A stretch of DNA of 64,000 nt from positions 101,032,736 to 101,096,735 of the forward strand of contig CAKMRJ010003334.1 in NCBI GenBank assembly GCA_928212115.1, given 5' to 3'. The translations under genes and the position numbers were made by a program. Positions 32,488 through 44,833 of this stretch are shown here, piece by piece (position 1 is the stretch's first letter; every line of letters begins with the position of its first letter). This DNA comes from Lactuca virosa. Its lineage: Eukaryota > Streptophyta > Magnoliopsida > Asterales > Asteraceae. The notes beneath the pieces are model-generated. The model did not search any database and had not been told where the DNA came from. It worked only from the letters and a program-made list of their open reading frames with translations.

Positions 32488-33684
32488 TCTTTAATCGTTT
32501 GTAAATATATAATTGTGAAAAGTAGTTAAAAGTCATTCTAGTTACAAATGATATATTTTAACGCTTAGTGAACTTATACATGTTGGCATTTTTAGTTTTC
32601 CATTAGGTAAAACATGGTTTTGGTCAAAACGGAACCGTTATGTTGTCTGATTTTTGTTAGAAACTTTGATATAGTTTTTAAACAAAAAATGAATATCAAG
32701 TCTAATAAACTTATTATTATAAGGTTTAAGAGTCGGATTTACATTTTGAACAAGTTAAACTCAGTGAACGAATAATAGTCAAGTAAATGTTTTTAACTAA
32801 AGTTTAGGACACTCGACAGCACACTTTTAGATCTGTTAAACTCAGGAATAAGTATATGAGTTATTTCTTCATTAAGTATGGATAAAAAATTATTAAAGCC
32901 CTTTGTGCTATAACCGTTAATCTTTGTGAGCAAGGACATTATATATACATCTATACCGATTGACACCCCCACCCGTGGTTTCTAGCTACAACCCTTTGTT
33001 TGATGATTCATGTCGCGTGACAACTGTTCATGTTACTTTTTTCACGATGACAATGAAGCGTTAAGGTGATACTTGTGGCACACGTCCTTTTTAGTGTGCG
33101 ACGGAGGCTTGAACGTCATTTAACTCGGTTATAAACTCATAGAAAAATTCTAGAGTACGCTTTAACAACAATAAGTTAACTTGGTATGGAACTTAACTGA
33201 GCTAATAAACACTTGTACCAAGATACAAGTATATGTATATAACTTAGTATAAGAACATATGAACTAAACGATAAAAGGTTTATAAGTATATTTTTAGAAT
33301 ATACTAAACAAGTAAACACTTATGCGCTCAAATTGTACTTTTGGTTATAAAAATACTTTGAGTCAGAACATGTGGAACTCACCAACGATTTTGTTGACGA
33401 ATCTTTAAAAACATGTATTCTCAGGAACTTAAAGAGCTGAAGTTTCACACACTCACGAATGTTATGGATCTTTTAGTTCGCACTTTTGATATTGCCAATG
33501 TGTTAAGGCAACTACTTTTATATTTCAAGTTATGGTACGATGTACTCGACGATGTAAGACTTATTTTATATTAGAAGTTGTAATATTATGTTGTTTTTTT
33601 ACTGTTCAATGTATGCTTTGACTGCGATCCATTTTCGACGTCGCTCACCCAATGTTTTCGTCATCGATCGGGGGTGTGACAGAT

Positions 33685-33697
33685 TGGTATCAGAACC
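33685..33697 (+). other. EA primer-binding site
   Basis: TGGTATCAGAACC, one mismatch to the initiator tRNA-Met complement, three bases after the LTR end. Confidence 0.85.
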
Positions 33698-34889
33698 TTA
33701 GCTGTAGCGAACCAGTGTTTTATTTAGGAACTACGACTATAGCTTAAGACGAGTACTCTCTGTTTAGGTTAATCCTTTAAACCTACAAATAATAAAGTAT
33801 TTTTAAATAATAATACACAATAAACACAAGATATGGAGATTTATGTATACACTCAATCCCGTAATGAGAACACCTACCTAATATCATAACATACTAAAAA
33901 CTCAAGATTTTAGATCAAATACTCAACTAAGTTTTATAGTACATAGGTCATGCCACAACTAAACATAGTTTGCTCACCTAAGTTGTATTATGGCTCGGCC
34001 GCATGTACTATCTAACTTAAGTACAATAGTTGGTAGGATAAAACTATTAGATATTCTAAGAACCAAATCACAACTAGGATCATAGAAAAAACAAGCATAG
34101 TCGATGGTCCTAGAAGAACCCGCGGCTCCTATTCCTCTGCTGCATGGTGATCCTTACTACCTGGAGTACCGAACGAGGTACAACCCAATACCATTGGACG
34201 ATGGAGCTCCTGTACCGACTGAAGCGATGAACAGAAAGATAATACCTTTGAAAAAGAAGAGTTGGAGAAAGAGACTGAGCCATCTGAAGAGGCCAAACCA
34301 TCAGAAGAGATGGATCAATCTGAAATGTCTGAACCTTTTAAGGAGAGTGAGCCCATGGAAGAGGAAGATATAGTCACGCCACCACGGCCACCACCGTCTA
34401 GCCCATATCAGCGAGTGATGGGAGGAAGGTGAAGAAAATGTACTACGCATAACTCTATTCCTATCTTAGGGAGAATCAGGAAAACTCACCAAGAGAAACC
34501 TACTGACCTGAAAAGGTTCCATAATGACCTTGCTTGGCTCGTAGATTTTATGGAGGATCAGATTTCAGATGGATGATCACTAGCAGATTTGAGAGATAAC
34601 AGACATCAGGAGAACGTCCTCTGCCTCTCACTGATGTTGAGGATTTGGCACATATATTTGAGCGAAGTGTTAGGATTGGGAATCAGTTGACAACTAGAAG
34701 TGAATAGATCAACATCATTGATGGGAATGCATCACTCTTATCGGGGCGTGTGCAAAGGATCGAGGTTCAAATCACACAGGAAAAAGTATTGATTATGAAT
34801 GTGCATCACAAGATTGACTCCATGTTTTCTAAGATTATTGCACACGACTCGAGGATTTCAGAGTTAGAGCTCCACTCACAAACTGCCAT
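33698..34889 (+). pseudogene. EA leader and decayed gag-like region
   Basis: A frame from 34104 gives PAAPIPLLHGDPYYLEYRTR and then an acidic stretch, with later pieces (NRNSLT-like, helix-rich) broken by many stops up to the E4 insertion. Its place after the PBS makes gag the natural guess, but I recognise no conserved gag motif or zinc knuckle. Sequence at 45272-45334 probably continues it beyond E4. Confidence 0.4.
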
Positions 34890-35321
34890 TGTAAGTCCCT
34901 AAATCGCTACGATGTATCAATCAAATTCACTTGATTGTGTGGAATCCTAATCAAGTGAATTAGACAAGACGAAATATATAATAAGAACACAATGGTTAAT
35001 CTTCAATGCACACTATTATTAAATAGTCGGGTACATAAGATTCTTGATTACACTTGGTTCTCTCTTGTTTCTCTCCAAATCACGTTCTAAGCTTATGGCA
35101 GCCCCCAAAACGTCCCACACGCTTTACAAGGCTCAAATGACACTATTTATACCTAGACCTAATAACCAAGCCCAAGCCCAAAACCCAAACAAAACAACAT
35201 TAAGCCCAACCGAAATCACATGTGATTTTGGTCCAAACAACACCAAAACCTGGTGTTTTCGGTCATAGACCGAGAACTCTAATAGCCTATGAAAAGAAAA
35301 GTATAAACCACAATTTATGAC
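34890..35321 (-). repeat. E4 3' LTR, main part
   Basis: Matches 44834-45265 with few differences. Interrupted at 35322; the last six bases CTAACA are at 39631-39636. Confidence 0.93.
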
Positions 35322-38300
35322 TGTCACACCCTCGGCCGCCGGCGGAAACGCCGAGGTGCGCGATGTAAATCAGTAATCACAGTTATTAAACATACATTGA
35401 ACAGTACAAATATAATTTTCTATTATAACTGAAATAGAAATTACATTGATAATGGCTATCACTAAATCGTGACACACGCCTAACAATCTGGCGTTTACAA
35501 ATGTATAGTACAATTAATGAAGAATCTTGTGAGCGAATACTTCCGATCTGTTAAATAACCTGAGAATACATGCATTTAAAATACGTCAACAAAATTGTTG
35601 GTGAGTTCTACAGGTTTTGACACAGAGTACTTTTATAACCCAAAAGTGTTTGGTAAAATTTGGCTGGCTGACCACCTTTTATAAATATTTACTTTTCTAT
35701 TAAAAAGTATAAAATAATTGATTTATAAAAATGTGTTATGACTCATTCATAAATACCATTTGTTCAAATCCAAATGTACAAGAGTTGGAAAATACATATA
35801 AGTAATTCAGACTTATATCAAAGTGCATTTTTATATAAATATTTTGAATATCTAATTATATAAAAATAGGAAATGATACCCTTTGTGAGAACATAGAATA
35901 ACCAACTTTACTCTTGAAACCTTATACAAGAATTTGTATCATTTATATGAAAAACTCATAAGTCTTGAATTTATGAACTTTGTAAAATCGTGTCGTGACA
36001 ATAATTAAGTATTATCTGACTTAATTTGAAAACCGACACTTAACTGGTGGGGCAAACTCCTCCCACATAAATATTTTGTTTTCTTATACAAACAAATGGT
36101 TTATATAAATAACTTATATTATATAAGTTAATAAATCTTGTCGAGTCGTGTCATGATATTAACTAAGTGTTATATAACTTAATTTTTGGTATTGACACTT
36201 ATCGCTTTGAGTCACAAGCTATCCCACTAAATACAGTTTCTTTCAACTAGAATGAGTGAACATAAACCCCGTATAAATCCAATATCGATTCTATACGGTA
36301 ACGAAACAAAACTGGGATTTTATAATGAAATCATAACCGAACTCGTGACACTATACTTTATTAATGCACCGACACCATAATAAGGCGTGCGTGCTAAAGT
36401 CATTCACCCCGTTGTAACACGTGGTAATGTTTTGATAATGCTAACGTCAACGCCAAAATTCATCTCGTCAGATGTAGTTGTAGCTAGCAACTCCAGGCGG
36501 GCGGTCGTACCGTATAAGATCAATAATATGACACTTACACCCGACGTTAGTCGTTCCCTCGAGGATTAACGGTTATATATTGGAGAGTTTCTGCTAAGTA
36601 TTGAGATCTTAGCTTTCGCGAAACCTGGAATAGTTTATAATGGATACTCAAACGTATCGGATCTGGTATTCGGAATAGGTATGATAAACCTATATGGAAT
36701 AGGTATGATGAACCTATATGGAGTAGGTATGATAAACCTGTATGGAATAGGTATGATAAACCTATCTGGAATAGGTATGATAAACCTATATGGAGTAGGT
36801 ATGATAAACCTGTATGGAATAGGTATGATAAACCTATCTGGAATAGGTATGATAAACCTATCTGGAATAGGTATGATAAACCTATATGGAGTAGGTATGA
36901 TAAACCTATATAATCCATTCTAAATTCACTGGATATGTAACATTATTCACTGTTTAGGAAAACGATAACTGAAATTCTTATATCTTCAAGAATTTATCAT
37001 ACTAGATACAATTTCGATGTTGTATTAGCATAATAGCTAGTTTTTGAATTTATCCAAGTTTGGATCGACCGTAGATCTACATTCCCCATATTTTATATAA
37101 ATTATGCGAGAATGTTTTTAATACATTTAATTTGGGATAAAGGTAAAGTCTTTAAATACAATACTCGACAAGTACTTATTACGTAAATAATGACTCTTAA
37201 GCTCTGAAGTCGATCATGTTATTTATTGTGATAAGAATAAATAACTTAGTATAATGAAGTTATGTTGTTATAATTAATATAAAAATATATTAATAATTTC
37301 TCAATTCATTTTTACATAACCTTATATATATTAAAAGTTAAATCTTATAATTTTAACCAATAATTATATAATCTCATGAATTTAATCTTCCATCAATTAT
37401 GGCAATATACTTTCATTTTATACACGGATAATAATTTTGGTCATTATTATATCGTTCCATGCTTCCATGAGATACTTTATCTTATACATGTAAAGTCATC
37501 ATTTTTGTGACTCATAATATCCACTTGTATAATTATAGCAATATACTTTCAATCTTGTGATTTTTCTTAATAATTATATTTATATTTCACATAAAGTATA
37601 ATTATATCAACTTATAACAATCTACTTTAACTTAATAGATTTCCTAGTGATTTATCACATCTTTAGATTGCTATTTCATAAACGTTTGACCAATAACAAA
37701 GTAAGATGTTATTTTGTATATAAAACTAAAAAATTATTAAACTTTAATAGACACGCATATATTCTCCCCCAAATATTAAAACCGTAAAAGAGGGGCCGTA
37801 GAAACTCACATTCGATGCGTGATCTCGATCCCGATTTGTTTTGGTGAAGCTTTTTGTGAATAACCGCACCTTGACGTCTTTTGAGTTAAAATATGGTCCG
37901 AGACAATTTTTATAATATTTTAAGTCAAAGGGACATGTTTTGAAATACTTTTTATTTTCATAAGAAAATTATTTTGTAATTTAATTATCACAAGGACTGA
38001 TTTGTGATAAATTCATTAAAAAAAAGGACCATTTTAATAAATCTTAAGTCCCACAAGACTTGTTTTGTATGGTTTCCAATTAAGGGACTGATTTAAGTCT
38101 CAAGGCTATAATGGGGGGACTGTTTCTGCCAATCTGATACACAGTTTGAGTAAAAGGGATTCTACGCCTCATCTTCTTCATTCGTTCGTCAAATCGAGTA
38201 TAGGAACAGAGGGAGCGACGAACAAACGGAACAACGAGAAGGGTCCAATCTCCGGCGATGGCTGGTAGGTTAGGAGGAGGAATCGATCTCCGGCGAGCCT

Positions 38301-39625
38301 CATTTGGATTGCTTTAATCTCCACCGGCAGTGAGCCAAGAAAACGGCAGCAAGGTCGACGGAAGAAGTTGTGATCGACAGCAATGGTGGCGAGAGGCGGC
38401 TCCGGCTGTTACTCGTCGCCTTTTCTCTTCTGATTTTGGCAGGTAACACAAAGGGAAGATGGAGGTGCGGATCGGAACTGGGACAACATTTGGTGGGGGT
38501 TTGTTTAGAGTTGTTTGATCGACAGGAAGAACGAGGGAGGAAGGGTGTGGGTTTCTCCGGCGACGAATCATAGCAGCGATCAGTCTCCGGCGAGTCCTCG
38601 TGTTTCTTCTTTTCTGGCCCGATCGACAATCACGATGTTTCCCCATTGCTTTTGCAGTTCCGATCAACAATAGGTAAGAAGCTTCTTTTGGGATTTTGTT
38701 TGTTTTAACAGGAATCTATGGAATGAGCAAAATGGTTGTTTGGGTTTGCTTTTGACAAAAATCCATATAGGAGAAGGATGTTTGGGTTTGAGCTTCTTTG
38801 ACAGGAGGAGGGGCTGCTGCTCCTTAGCTCACCAGGAAACCACAAGAAAACCACCTCCAATGGAGGTATTCTTGGCTGTGCATCGAAACAGAAAGAAGGG
38901 AGAGAAAGAGTGAGTTTGTGAATGATTGTGTGACTTTCCTATGTGATCAAAAGCAGATATTTAGAAGTTCTTGAGATCTCTGAAGTACTTGGAAATCTCT
39001 GAAGGATTGTGTAGGGAGATACAACGTGTGAGAGGGGGTGATTGATATGGAGATGTTGAGTATATTACTTGTGATCTTTGTAGGATTTTGTAAGTACACA
39101 ACAAATATCGTAGATTTTATGTGGGTTATACACACATGTATAAGTGATTGAGTATTTAAAACATATATCATTTTATAGTTGCGTATTTTTAATTACACAT
39201 ATTATACACTTAGATTATATGTTTATGAATAATATAATGATTTGGGAATTTAATGTGTAATTATTTAAATGTAAACATCTTTTAATCATGTTATTTATTT
39301 TTCCGTCCCTTTAATTTGTTAATTAAATCAACTCGATATGCTTACAACATTTCATGTGTTCGATGATCGTGTAGAATGTAATGATTCAAAAAAACGCAGA
39401 CAAATTTTAATTCTGGTATATCGAGTTTCGTGAATCAACGTTTAAAATTAACTCGGATGAAAAATCATAACTCTTTCGGTTCAAAATATATAAATTTGAG
39501 CAATTAAGCGTAATACCATTTAAACTTATTTAATATACGTTAGTGTATCGTACATTTGGTTTAGATTATAGCAACGCTTACAGTAACTGAGCGTCAACAG
39601 TTGGCCCAATTTGCCAATTATTACA
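35322..39625 (-). repeat. 4.3-kb solo LTR inside the E4 3' LTR
   Basis: Bounded on the + strand by TGTCACACCC and ATTACA and flanked by ATGAC on both sides (35317-35321 and 39626-39630), splitting an otherwise continuous LTR. Read on the - strand it ends GGGTGTGACA like the EA LTR. No PBS, PPT, internal LTR pair or protein motif was seen, so a solo LTR left by recombination between two LTRs is the best reading. It is mostly AT-rich; short frames at 38300-38670 lie in a CCGGCGA-rich leader-like stretch. Confidence 0.75.
36672..36911. repeat. 24-bp tandem array, ten units
   Basis: GGAATAGGTATGATAAACCT plus 4 bp (TATA/TGTA/TATC type), ten times at exact 24-bp spacing. ATAGGT and ACCTAT give a 6-bp stem in each unit. 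Because 24 is a multiple of three, both strands stay open as repetitive frames (GMINLYGI and HIGLSYLF), which are not genes. Confidence 0.96.
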
Positions 39626-39636
39626 ATGACCTAACA

Positions 39637-39646
39637 ATCTCCCCTT
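39637..39646 (-). other. E4 polypurine tract
   Basis: On the - strand AAGGGGAGAT runs directly into the 3' LTR start TGTTAGGTC. Confidence 0.85.
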
Positions 39647-42339
39647 GGTTTATAACTTTCTTTTCACTTAGAATAAACCATAATTTAGTCCTAACAATTT
39701 TTTTAATCTTCTCTTTGATCTTTACTTTTAGATTTTATCTTCAATTTCTTCACAACTTCAAGATGAACATATGAATTTTCTTCATGAATAACTTCATCTT
39801 TAGTAGTTGGACTTCCTTCTAAGAATTTGACTTTGAACGCACATTGGGTGTAGGGGCTTCGTGTAAAGATTCTTAGAAATCAACACTTTTAGCTTTGAAA
39901 TACTTCAGAGAAAATAACAGAGAGACCGATTCTTCTGGATCACTTCAGCAAGTTCATAGATAGCAGCAAATTGATTGTGGAGGCTTCAATGCAATATGTC
40001 ACATAACTTCAAGTACAACTTCACCTTGCTTCTGGGGTTGAAAGATTGAATGTTGAAAAATAATCTTCACTTCTTGTTCCTTTGAATGAGTATTCTTTAA
40101 TGACCACCGTTGCGCCTTGAAAAGTAACCATGAATAAAAATTCCCTGTGGATCACAGAATCATAAAGACCCTTCTCACCACAGTTGTTCAAGGACCCAAC
40201 CTTGGCTAAGGAGAAAACTACTCGCAGTATCTGTGTGAGCACGGAGGAACGCACTGCGATTTGATGAGTATCAGAGAACTACTCATGGCCTTCTTGATGC
40301 CAGCCCCTGTATATCCTAGATAAAAGATCTCAATACAGTTTTTCAAGTTAACAAGTTAACTTGGCCCTTGGCGAGACGTTCAACGATAATCGTGCCTTGC
40401 GAGGAGCATCGCCCTGATGCCATGACAATTGTACAGTTTCAGACTTTTAGTTCCTTAAATACGACAATTCTTAGAAAGATACTGCCTAACTGACAATTTG
40501 TATAGTTTCAATCCTTCAATTCCTTGTGAAAATAGAGTGAAGTGTAATGACCATCAACTCCTTTCCAAGTTTCTTCTCCTTGCTCAGAAAATTCCGATAT
40601 AGTCTCCTTGAGTCTCTTCTTCTTTTTGAATTCGCTTTTAAGACAAACGAAACTTTGAGACATAAAATAAAAGTAAAAATAAACTTAGCACACAATAGAA
40701 ATAACTAAGAAATAAAAATAAAATTAAAAATACACTCAAAATAAAAATAAAATATTTTTGGATTTTTAATTTTCTGAAAAGGAAATAAAACAGAAATAAA
40801 CATATTTTTGTATTTTTAAATTTTATGAATTTTTTTATTTTAATTCACCCCCTAAATTTGTGCATAGAGGAAAAATATGAACAAATTTAACAAAAACAAA
40901 AATAATAACTAAATTTAAAACTTTTTGGGATCAAAGTTGTCAAGCAATTCAATATCGTTTATCAGCACACACCTGCATGTTAGCTCTGGTCAATCACCAA
41001 TATTGTGTTCCACTTAAACACAAAGGATATTGAAAAGTTGGACAAATTATAAGTGACAAGTCATTGTGATCTTATTCCTAAATAGACCATTTTTCTGACG
41101 ATGACCAATGGTATTGTTGTCCACTTAAATTAGCAACGAGATCTACAGTCAGCCTATGGTTAGTTCAATTTTAAGTGCACTAGAATGTGTTCCCCATTTC
41201 ACGATATACCCTAGTAATCAAGGAATTACAAGGAGCTCTTTACTTTAGGTGAGTGCTCAATTATTTGAGAGAGAAGATGGATATAGAGATGCATATGTTG
41301 TATTCCAGGTCGGATGTCTTCCAATCACGCAGAGGGACAACATATGAATAACATAGATAGAGGGTTAGAGAAGTAGAAAGATACATATGATGTGTCCCAG
41401 GTCGGATCCTCCGATCACGCAGAGGGGGCATCATATGACTGACATAGATAGATAGAGAGAAGCATAGATAGAGATGTCTAGAAATAGAGGTGCATATGTT
41501 GCGTCCCAGGCCGGATCTTCTGATCACGCAAAGGGGACAATATATGATTGACAGAGAGGATAAGAAAGAAAAACAATTTCACACTGACATACTTTATCAG
41601 AACCCCCAGTCACCCTATCAGCACCAGAGTTAAGGAAATAAGTCCGTACATCGAAGAAATGTTGAGCCACAGTTCTAGATGATAAGTAACTTTAATGTAT
41701 CTTGTAAGCTCCCTTGTTTATCTCACTGCTCAATCTATCCAAGTGTCGTATGGTCAGTCCAAATGAAACTATCTAAGTCCAGATGAGTTAACATTGTCTA
41801 GTGCTTTCTTTGTCAGCTGTGTCTAGTCCTTTAATTTGGAATCCTTCGTGCCTACCAGCACATTACACACATAGTCTAAACAATTTAGCTTCAGTGCATT
41901 ACACGCATCTCATATTTCCCTTTAGCACTAAACTTCATATCACTTCCCAAGAATACTTACGAAAGAAAACATATTTTTTTTGTATTTTTGATTTTATAAT
42001 TTTTTTTTGTATTTTGATTTCTCCCCCTTAGATTGTGCATGGGGAAGAAAGGAAACAAAATAAATACGCAAATTTAAACAAAATTTGTCTTCAAAACGAA
42101 TCAGTTTAGGAAAAACTTAGAAGTATCGAGTGGAAAACTCAAACCGTAATTCAGCAATTGAAGTTGCAGCCAGATGATCATAGAACAGCTCGCATATGAA
42201 GCAACATGTTCAGCCTCAGCTGTGTTTCAACTCAGGAACGAAGTTAACAAGTTCAAAAAATTCTTCACATCATTAAGTATGATCCCATTTGTGATCCCTT
42301 CCTACTTCCTTCCCGCAACGGATACATACCCTCATTTAA
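39647..42339 (-). other. E4 non-coding half
   Basis: No usable frame on either strand, but clearly alignable by eye to E6 50124-52189 over long stretches, for example CTTCTGGATCACTTCAGCA, ATTTGTGCATAG and ATCGTATGGTCAGTCC. Holds the hairpin units at 41292-41546. Confidence 0.75.
41292..41546 (-). repeat. E4 hairpin array, three units
   Basis: Units at 41292-41346, 41384-41437 and 41493-41546. Each is bounded by an inverted pair of the type CATATGTTG...CAACATATG about 35-40 nt apart and encloses AGGTCGGAT...TCACGCAGAGG, with an inner TCGGA/TCCGA stem in the second unit. Unit 2 has CATATGATG paired with CATCATATG: both sides changed together. Confidence 0.85.
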
Positions 42340-43989
42340 AGTTCTGAATGATGTGAAGTTGAGAGATGTCTCCTGTCATGTGCCTGAAACAGCCACTATC
42401 AACAAAATGAAGTTTAATGATATTCCTCGATAGCTTCCCCAGCACAAAGTGCGGGATTAATTAGATTTTGGAACCCAGGCCATAGAAACACTGGGTTTAC
42501 TTTTTCTATCAACAAAATTAACTTGTTCACATTTCATGTCAGATAGATTACAAGATGCATTTAATGGACTTTGAGCTGATTGGACAGATGAGTTTTTGGG
42601 CACCCATTTGTAATTAGGTTTAGGAACTTTGTTACTAACACAAGTGGGGACTTTAACAAGTGATTTTGAAGTATTTTTCTTTGTTTTTGGTCGTTTGGGT
42701 ATCCTTCTTTGATTAGATGAAGAGCCAGACGATGACTTTGGCGATACCGATCTTGGCTCAACCAATTTTGATTTCGCTAAAGCGTCTTTTGGATTTTTGT
42801 TCAAAACCTGTTTGTCCTTTTTAAGTTTAGCAGCCCGATTTCTGTCTTTATTAACGTTCCAATCACCATCAATTGAACGAGATCTCAAGGACTTTCTCTT
42901 AAGAGAGCTTCCTCGTGACTCATTCGGCCTACCTTGTGCATAGTATGGAACATATGCACGGTTTGGACAATTTCTTGCAATATGTCCAGGAGTTCCACAA
43001 TGGAAACATGTCTGTTTCTTCAGGTAGAAGCTGGTACCGTTCGTTCCTAGTTCAGTGTCCTTGTCGTGTCCTTTATTGTTTCCACAAGCACACTTGCATG
43101 GCTCAGTCCGTTTGGCTGGCTTAGGTGGCATGTATTTGCTAGTGGCAGGTCCATTAGAATTAGATTTCTCAAACACATCAGCACATTTATCCGAAACAGT
43201 AGGATTATCAGTTTTCAAAGGAGCACTATTTGAACATTCAACAAAAACAGTTTTCAAACCAGAATTATCAGAAACTAAAGTATCAGTTTTCAAAGGAATA
43301 AAAGCAGAATCAAAAACAATAGTTTTTAAACCAAAAACATTTTTCAAAGAATCAGTTTTTAAAGAAAAATCATTATCAAAAAAACTTCCTCCAGCTTCCT
43401 GCATGTCTTGTACTAAGGATGAATCTGCATATGATGTAGAGACATTAGTATCGTTCACCCTCGAGCTATTATCTAGTACAACCACAACAGGTTTGCCATA
43501 CTGAAGGTGTGCTTCTCTGTCCATTTCTTCTTTAGTCATAGGGATAGAGGTGTAATTATGATTAAAAGGAGGAGGAACAATGTCATACGCTCGACCTACT
43601 TTCTTTTTGTCCTGCCCTTTTAACTGTTTTTCTATCATGGTCTCAATTGTGTTACTTGACACAACAAACTTTTTGAAATTAAAATCTGCATTTTCAAATC
43701 TAGTCTTCAATGTGTCAAGCTCGTCAGTCAAGCTGGCAAGCTGTCTCTTAACATGGTTATAGTTCTCACATTTGTTACTATAGTCTTCCTGAAGTTGTCT
43801 AAAGTCTCTTGTCTTGGCCTCTAGTTGTTATTTTAGAGGTTTTTGAGCCTTTCTGAGAGTATAGCCTTCATATTTAAGGTCCTCAATTTCCCAAATTAAT
43901 AGCTCATGTTGATCACGTTAAGATTTAATTATAGCTTCACAGGACTGAAAGCATGAAGCTTCATTAACCTTGGTGATTGAAGAACTCAT
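42340..43989 (-). pseudogene. gag: E4 partial gag (coiled coil, zinc knuckle) and start of protease
   Basis: Start at ATG 43989 (MSSSITKVNEAS), matching the E6 start. Two stops precede the 424-codon open part (43731-42457). Order: coiled coil (LDTLKTRFENADFNFKKF), a low-complexity stretch with repeated LKTD/GLKT, zinc knuckle CFHCGTPGHIARNC at about 42990-42950 followed by PNRAYVPYY, a basic Lys/Ser-rich segment, and NYKWVPK and AWVPKSN just before the protease. Past the stop at 42457 a protease active-site word, VDSGC, is readable (acagccactatc at 42389-42400 on the + strand), then the homology ends. The capsid (UBN2) part expected upstream is missing. Confidence 0.8.
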
Positions 43990-44815
43990 TATTCACCAAA
44001 AAGAATAATTTACCAAAAATAGAACTGATTGTGAAGCCAAGAAAAATGCCATTTGATTTGAAACCTCGAAAGTCAAACTTGAAAGTCAAACGTTTTGTCC
44101 AAAAAAATAACCTTGACCGAAAACAAAAATTTCTAGATTGAAAACGAAATTTCAAGACCAAAAACGAGAGTATTTGACCAAAAACAAGAGTATTTGACTG
44201 AATACGTGCCTTTTTTGACCAAATACGAAGCTTTAGAACCGAAAATGAAGTTATTGGATCGAAAACGTGGCTTTAGGACTGAAAACAAGCAAAAAACTTG
44301 AAAATCCGAAGTTGCAGTCGAGGATGCGAGGGTTGAATATCCGAACCGAGAACAAGGCCGAAATCTCGGACCGAAATCCGAAAAAACAAAGAAGTAGACC
44401 GTAAACCAATGAGGCCGAAGTCTTCGGACCGAAAAGGAAGCGAACCGAAATCAGGCGTGCCGAGAAGCTCGCACCGTGAAGACCAGACCAAGAACCCGGA
44501 CCGAAAGCTTGTGACTCCGATCGAAAACGCTGCTGAGCCTCCGAAATTGTTGCTGGCCGCCGAGATCCTCCTAGGTTTGACTGAGACCGAAGATCCCGCC
44601 GAGATCTCGCAAAATTTGGCCAAAAATCACCCAAAGCTTGCCAAAAACACGAAAATTTTTAACTTTTAAAGTCAAACTCGATCAAAACTCCAAAAATATG
44701 AAGAAGACAAAGAACAATGGCCAAAATTTTGTGAAAAATAAATTAAAAACACCAAGAAACTCTAAGAAAAAATCCTAGAAACTCTTAATATCTTGCCAAT
44801 TTGATTGATACCGAT
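43990..44815 (-). other. E4 leader between PBS and gag segment
   Basis: No conserved frame. Rich in GACCGAAAAC-type words on the + strand (about 44095-44530) and a few GTCAAAC words. Frames of 116-127 codons here (44251-44634) are repeat translations. Confidence 0.6.
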
Positions 44816-44831
44816 CCAAGCTCTGATACCA
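44816..44831 (-). other. E4 primer-binding site
   Basis: Reads TGGTATCAGAGCTTGG on the - strand, two bases inside the 5' LTR end; initiator tRNA-Met type. Confidence 0.92.
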
Positions 44832-44833
44832 CT

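Larger units (their letters stand above)
31190..33681 (+). repeat. EA 5' LTR (left border approximate)
   Basis: Ends GGGGGTGTGACA at 33681, directly followed by a PBS. Its last 300 bp resemble the end of the solo LTR at 35322 read in reverse (ACTCACCAAC, TTGTTGACG, CATGTATTCTCAGG, CTGTTCAATGTATG, GGGTGTGACA), so the two belong to related families. The left end could not be fixed; TGTAATTG at about 31190 is a candidate, so the LTR is roughly 2.5 kb. No gene: frames around 31857-32106 lie in the leader. Confidence 0.65.

Noticed and set aside
36547..36923. Repetitive frames on both strands (HIGLSYLF and GMINLYGI)
   Set aside because: A 24-bp repeat stays open in all registers without stops; not a protein.
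38300..38670. Possible host exon with CCGGCGA-rich sequence
   Set aside because: Lies inside the solo LTR bounded by a TSD; overlapping open frames on both strands and no conserved domain.
44251..44634. Overlapping 116- and 127-codon frames in the E4 leader
   Set aside because: Created by repeated GACCGAAAAC words; located between PBS and gag and not present in E6.
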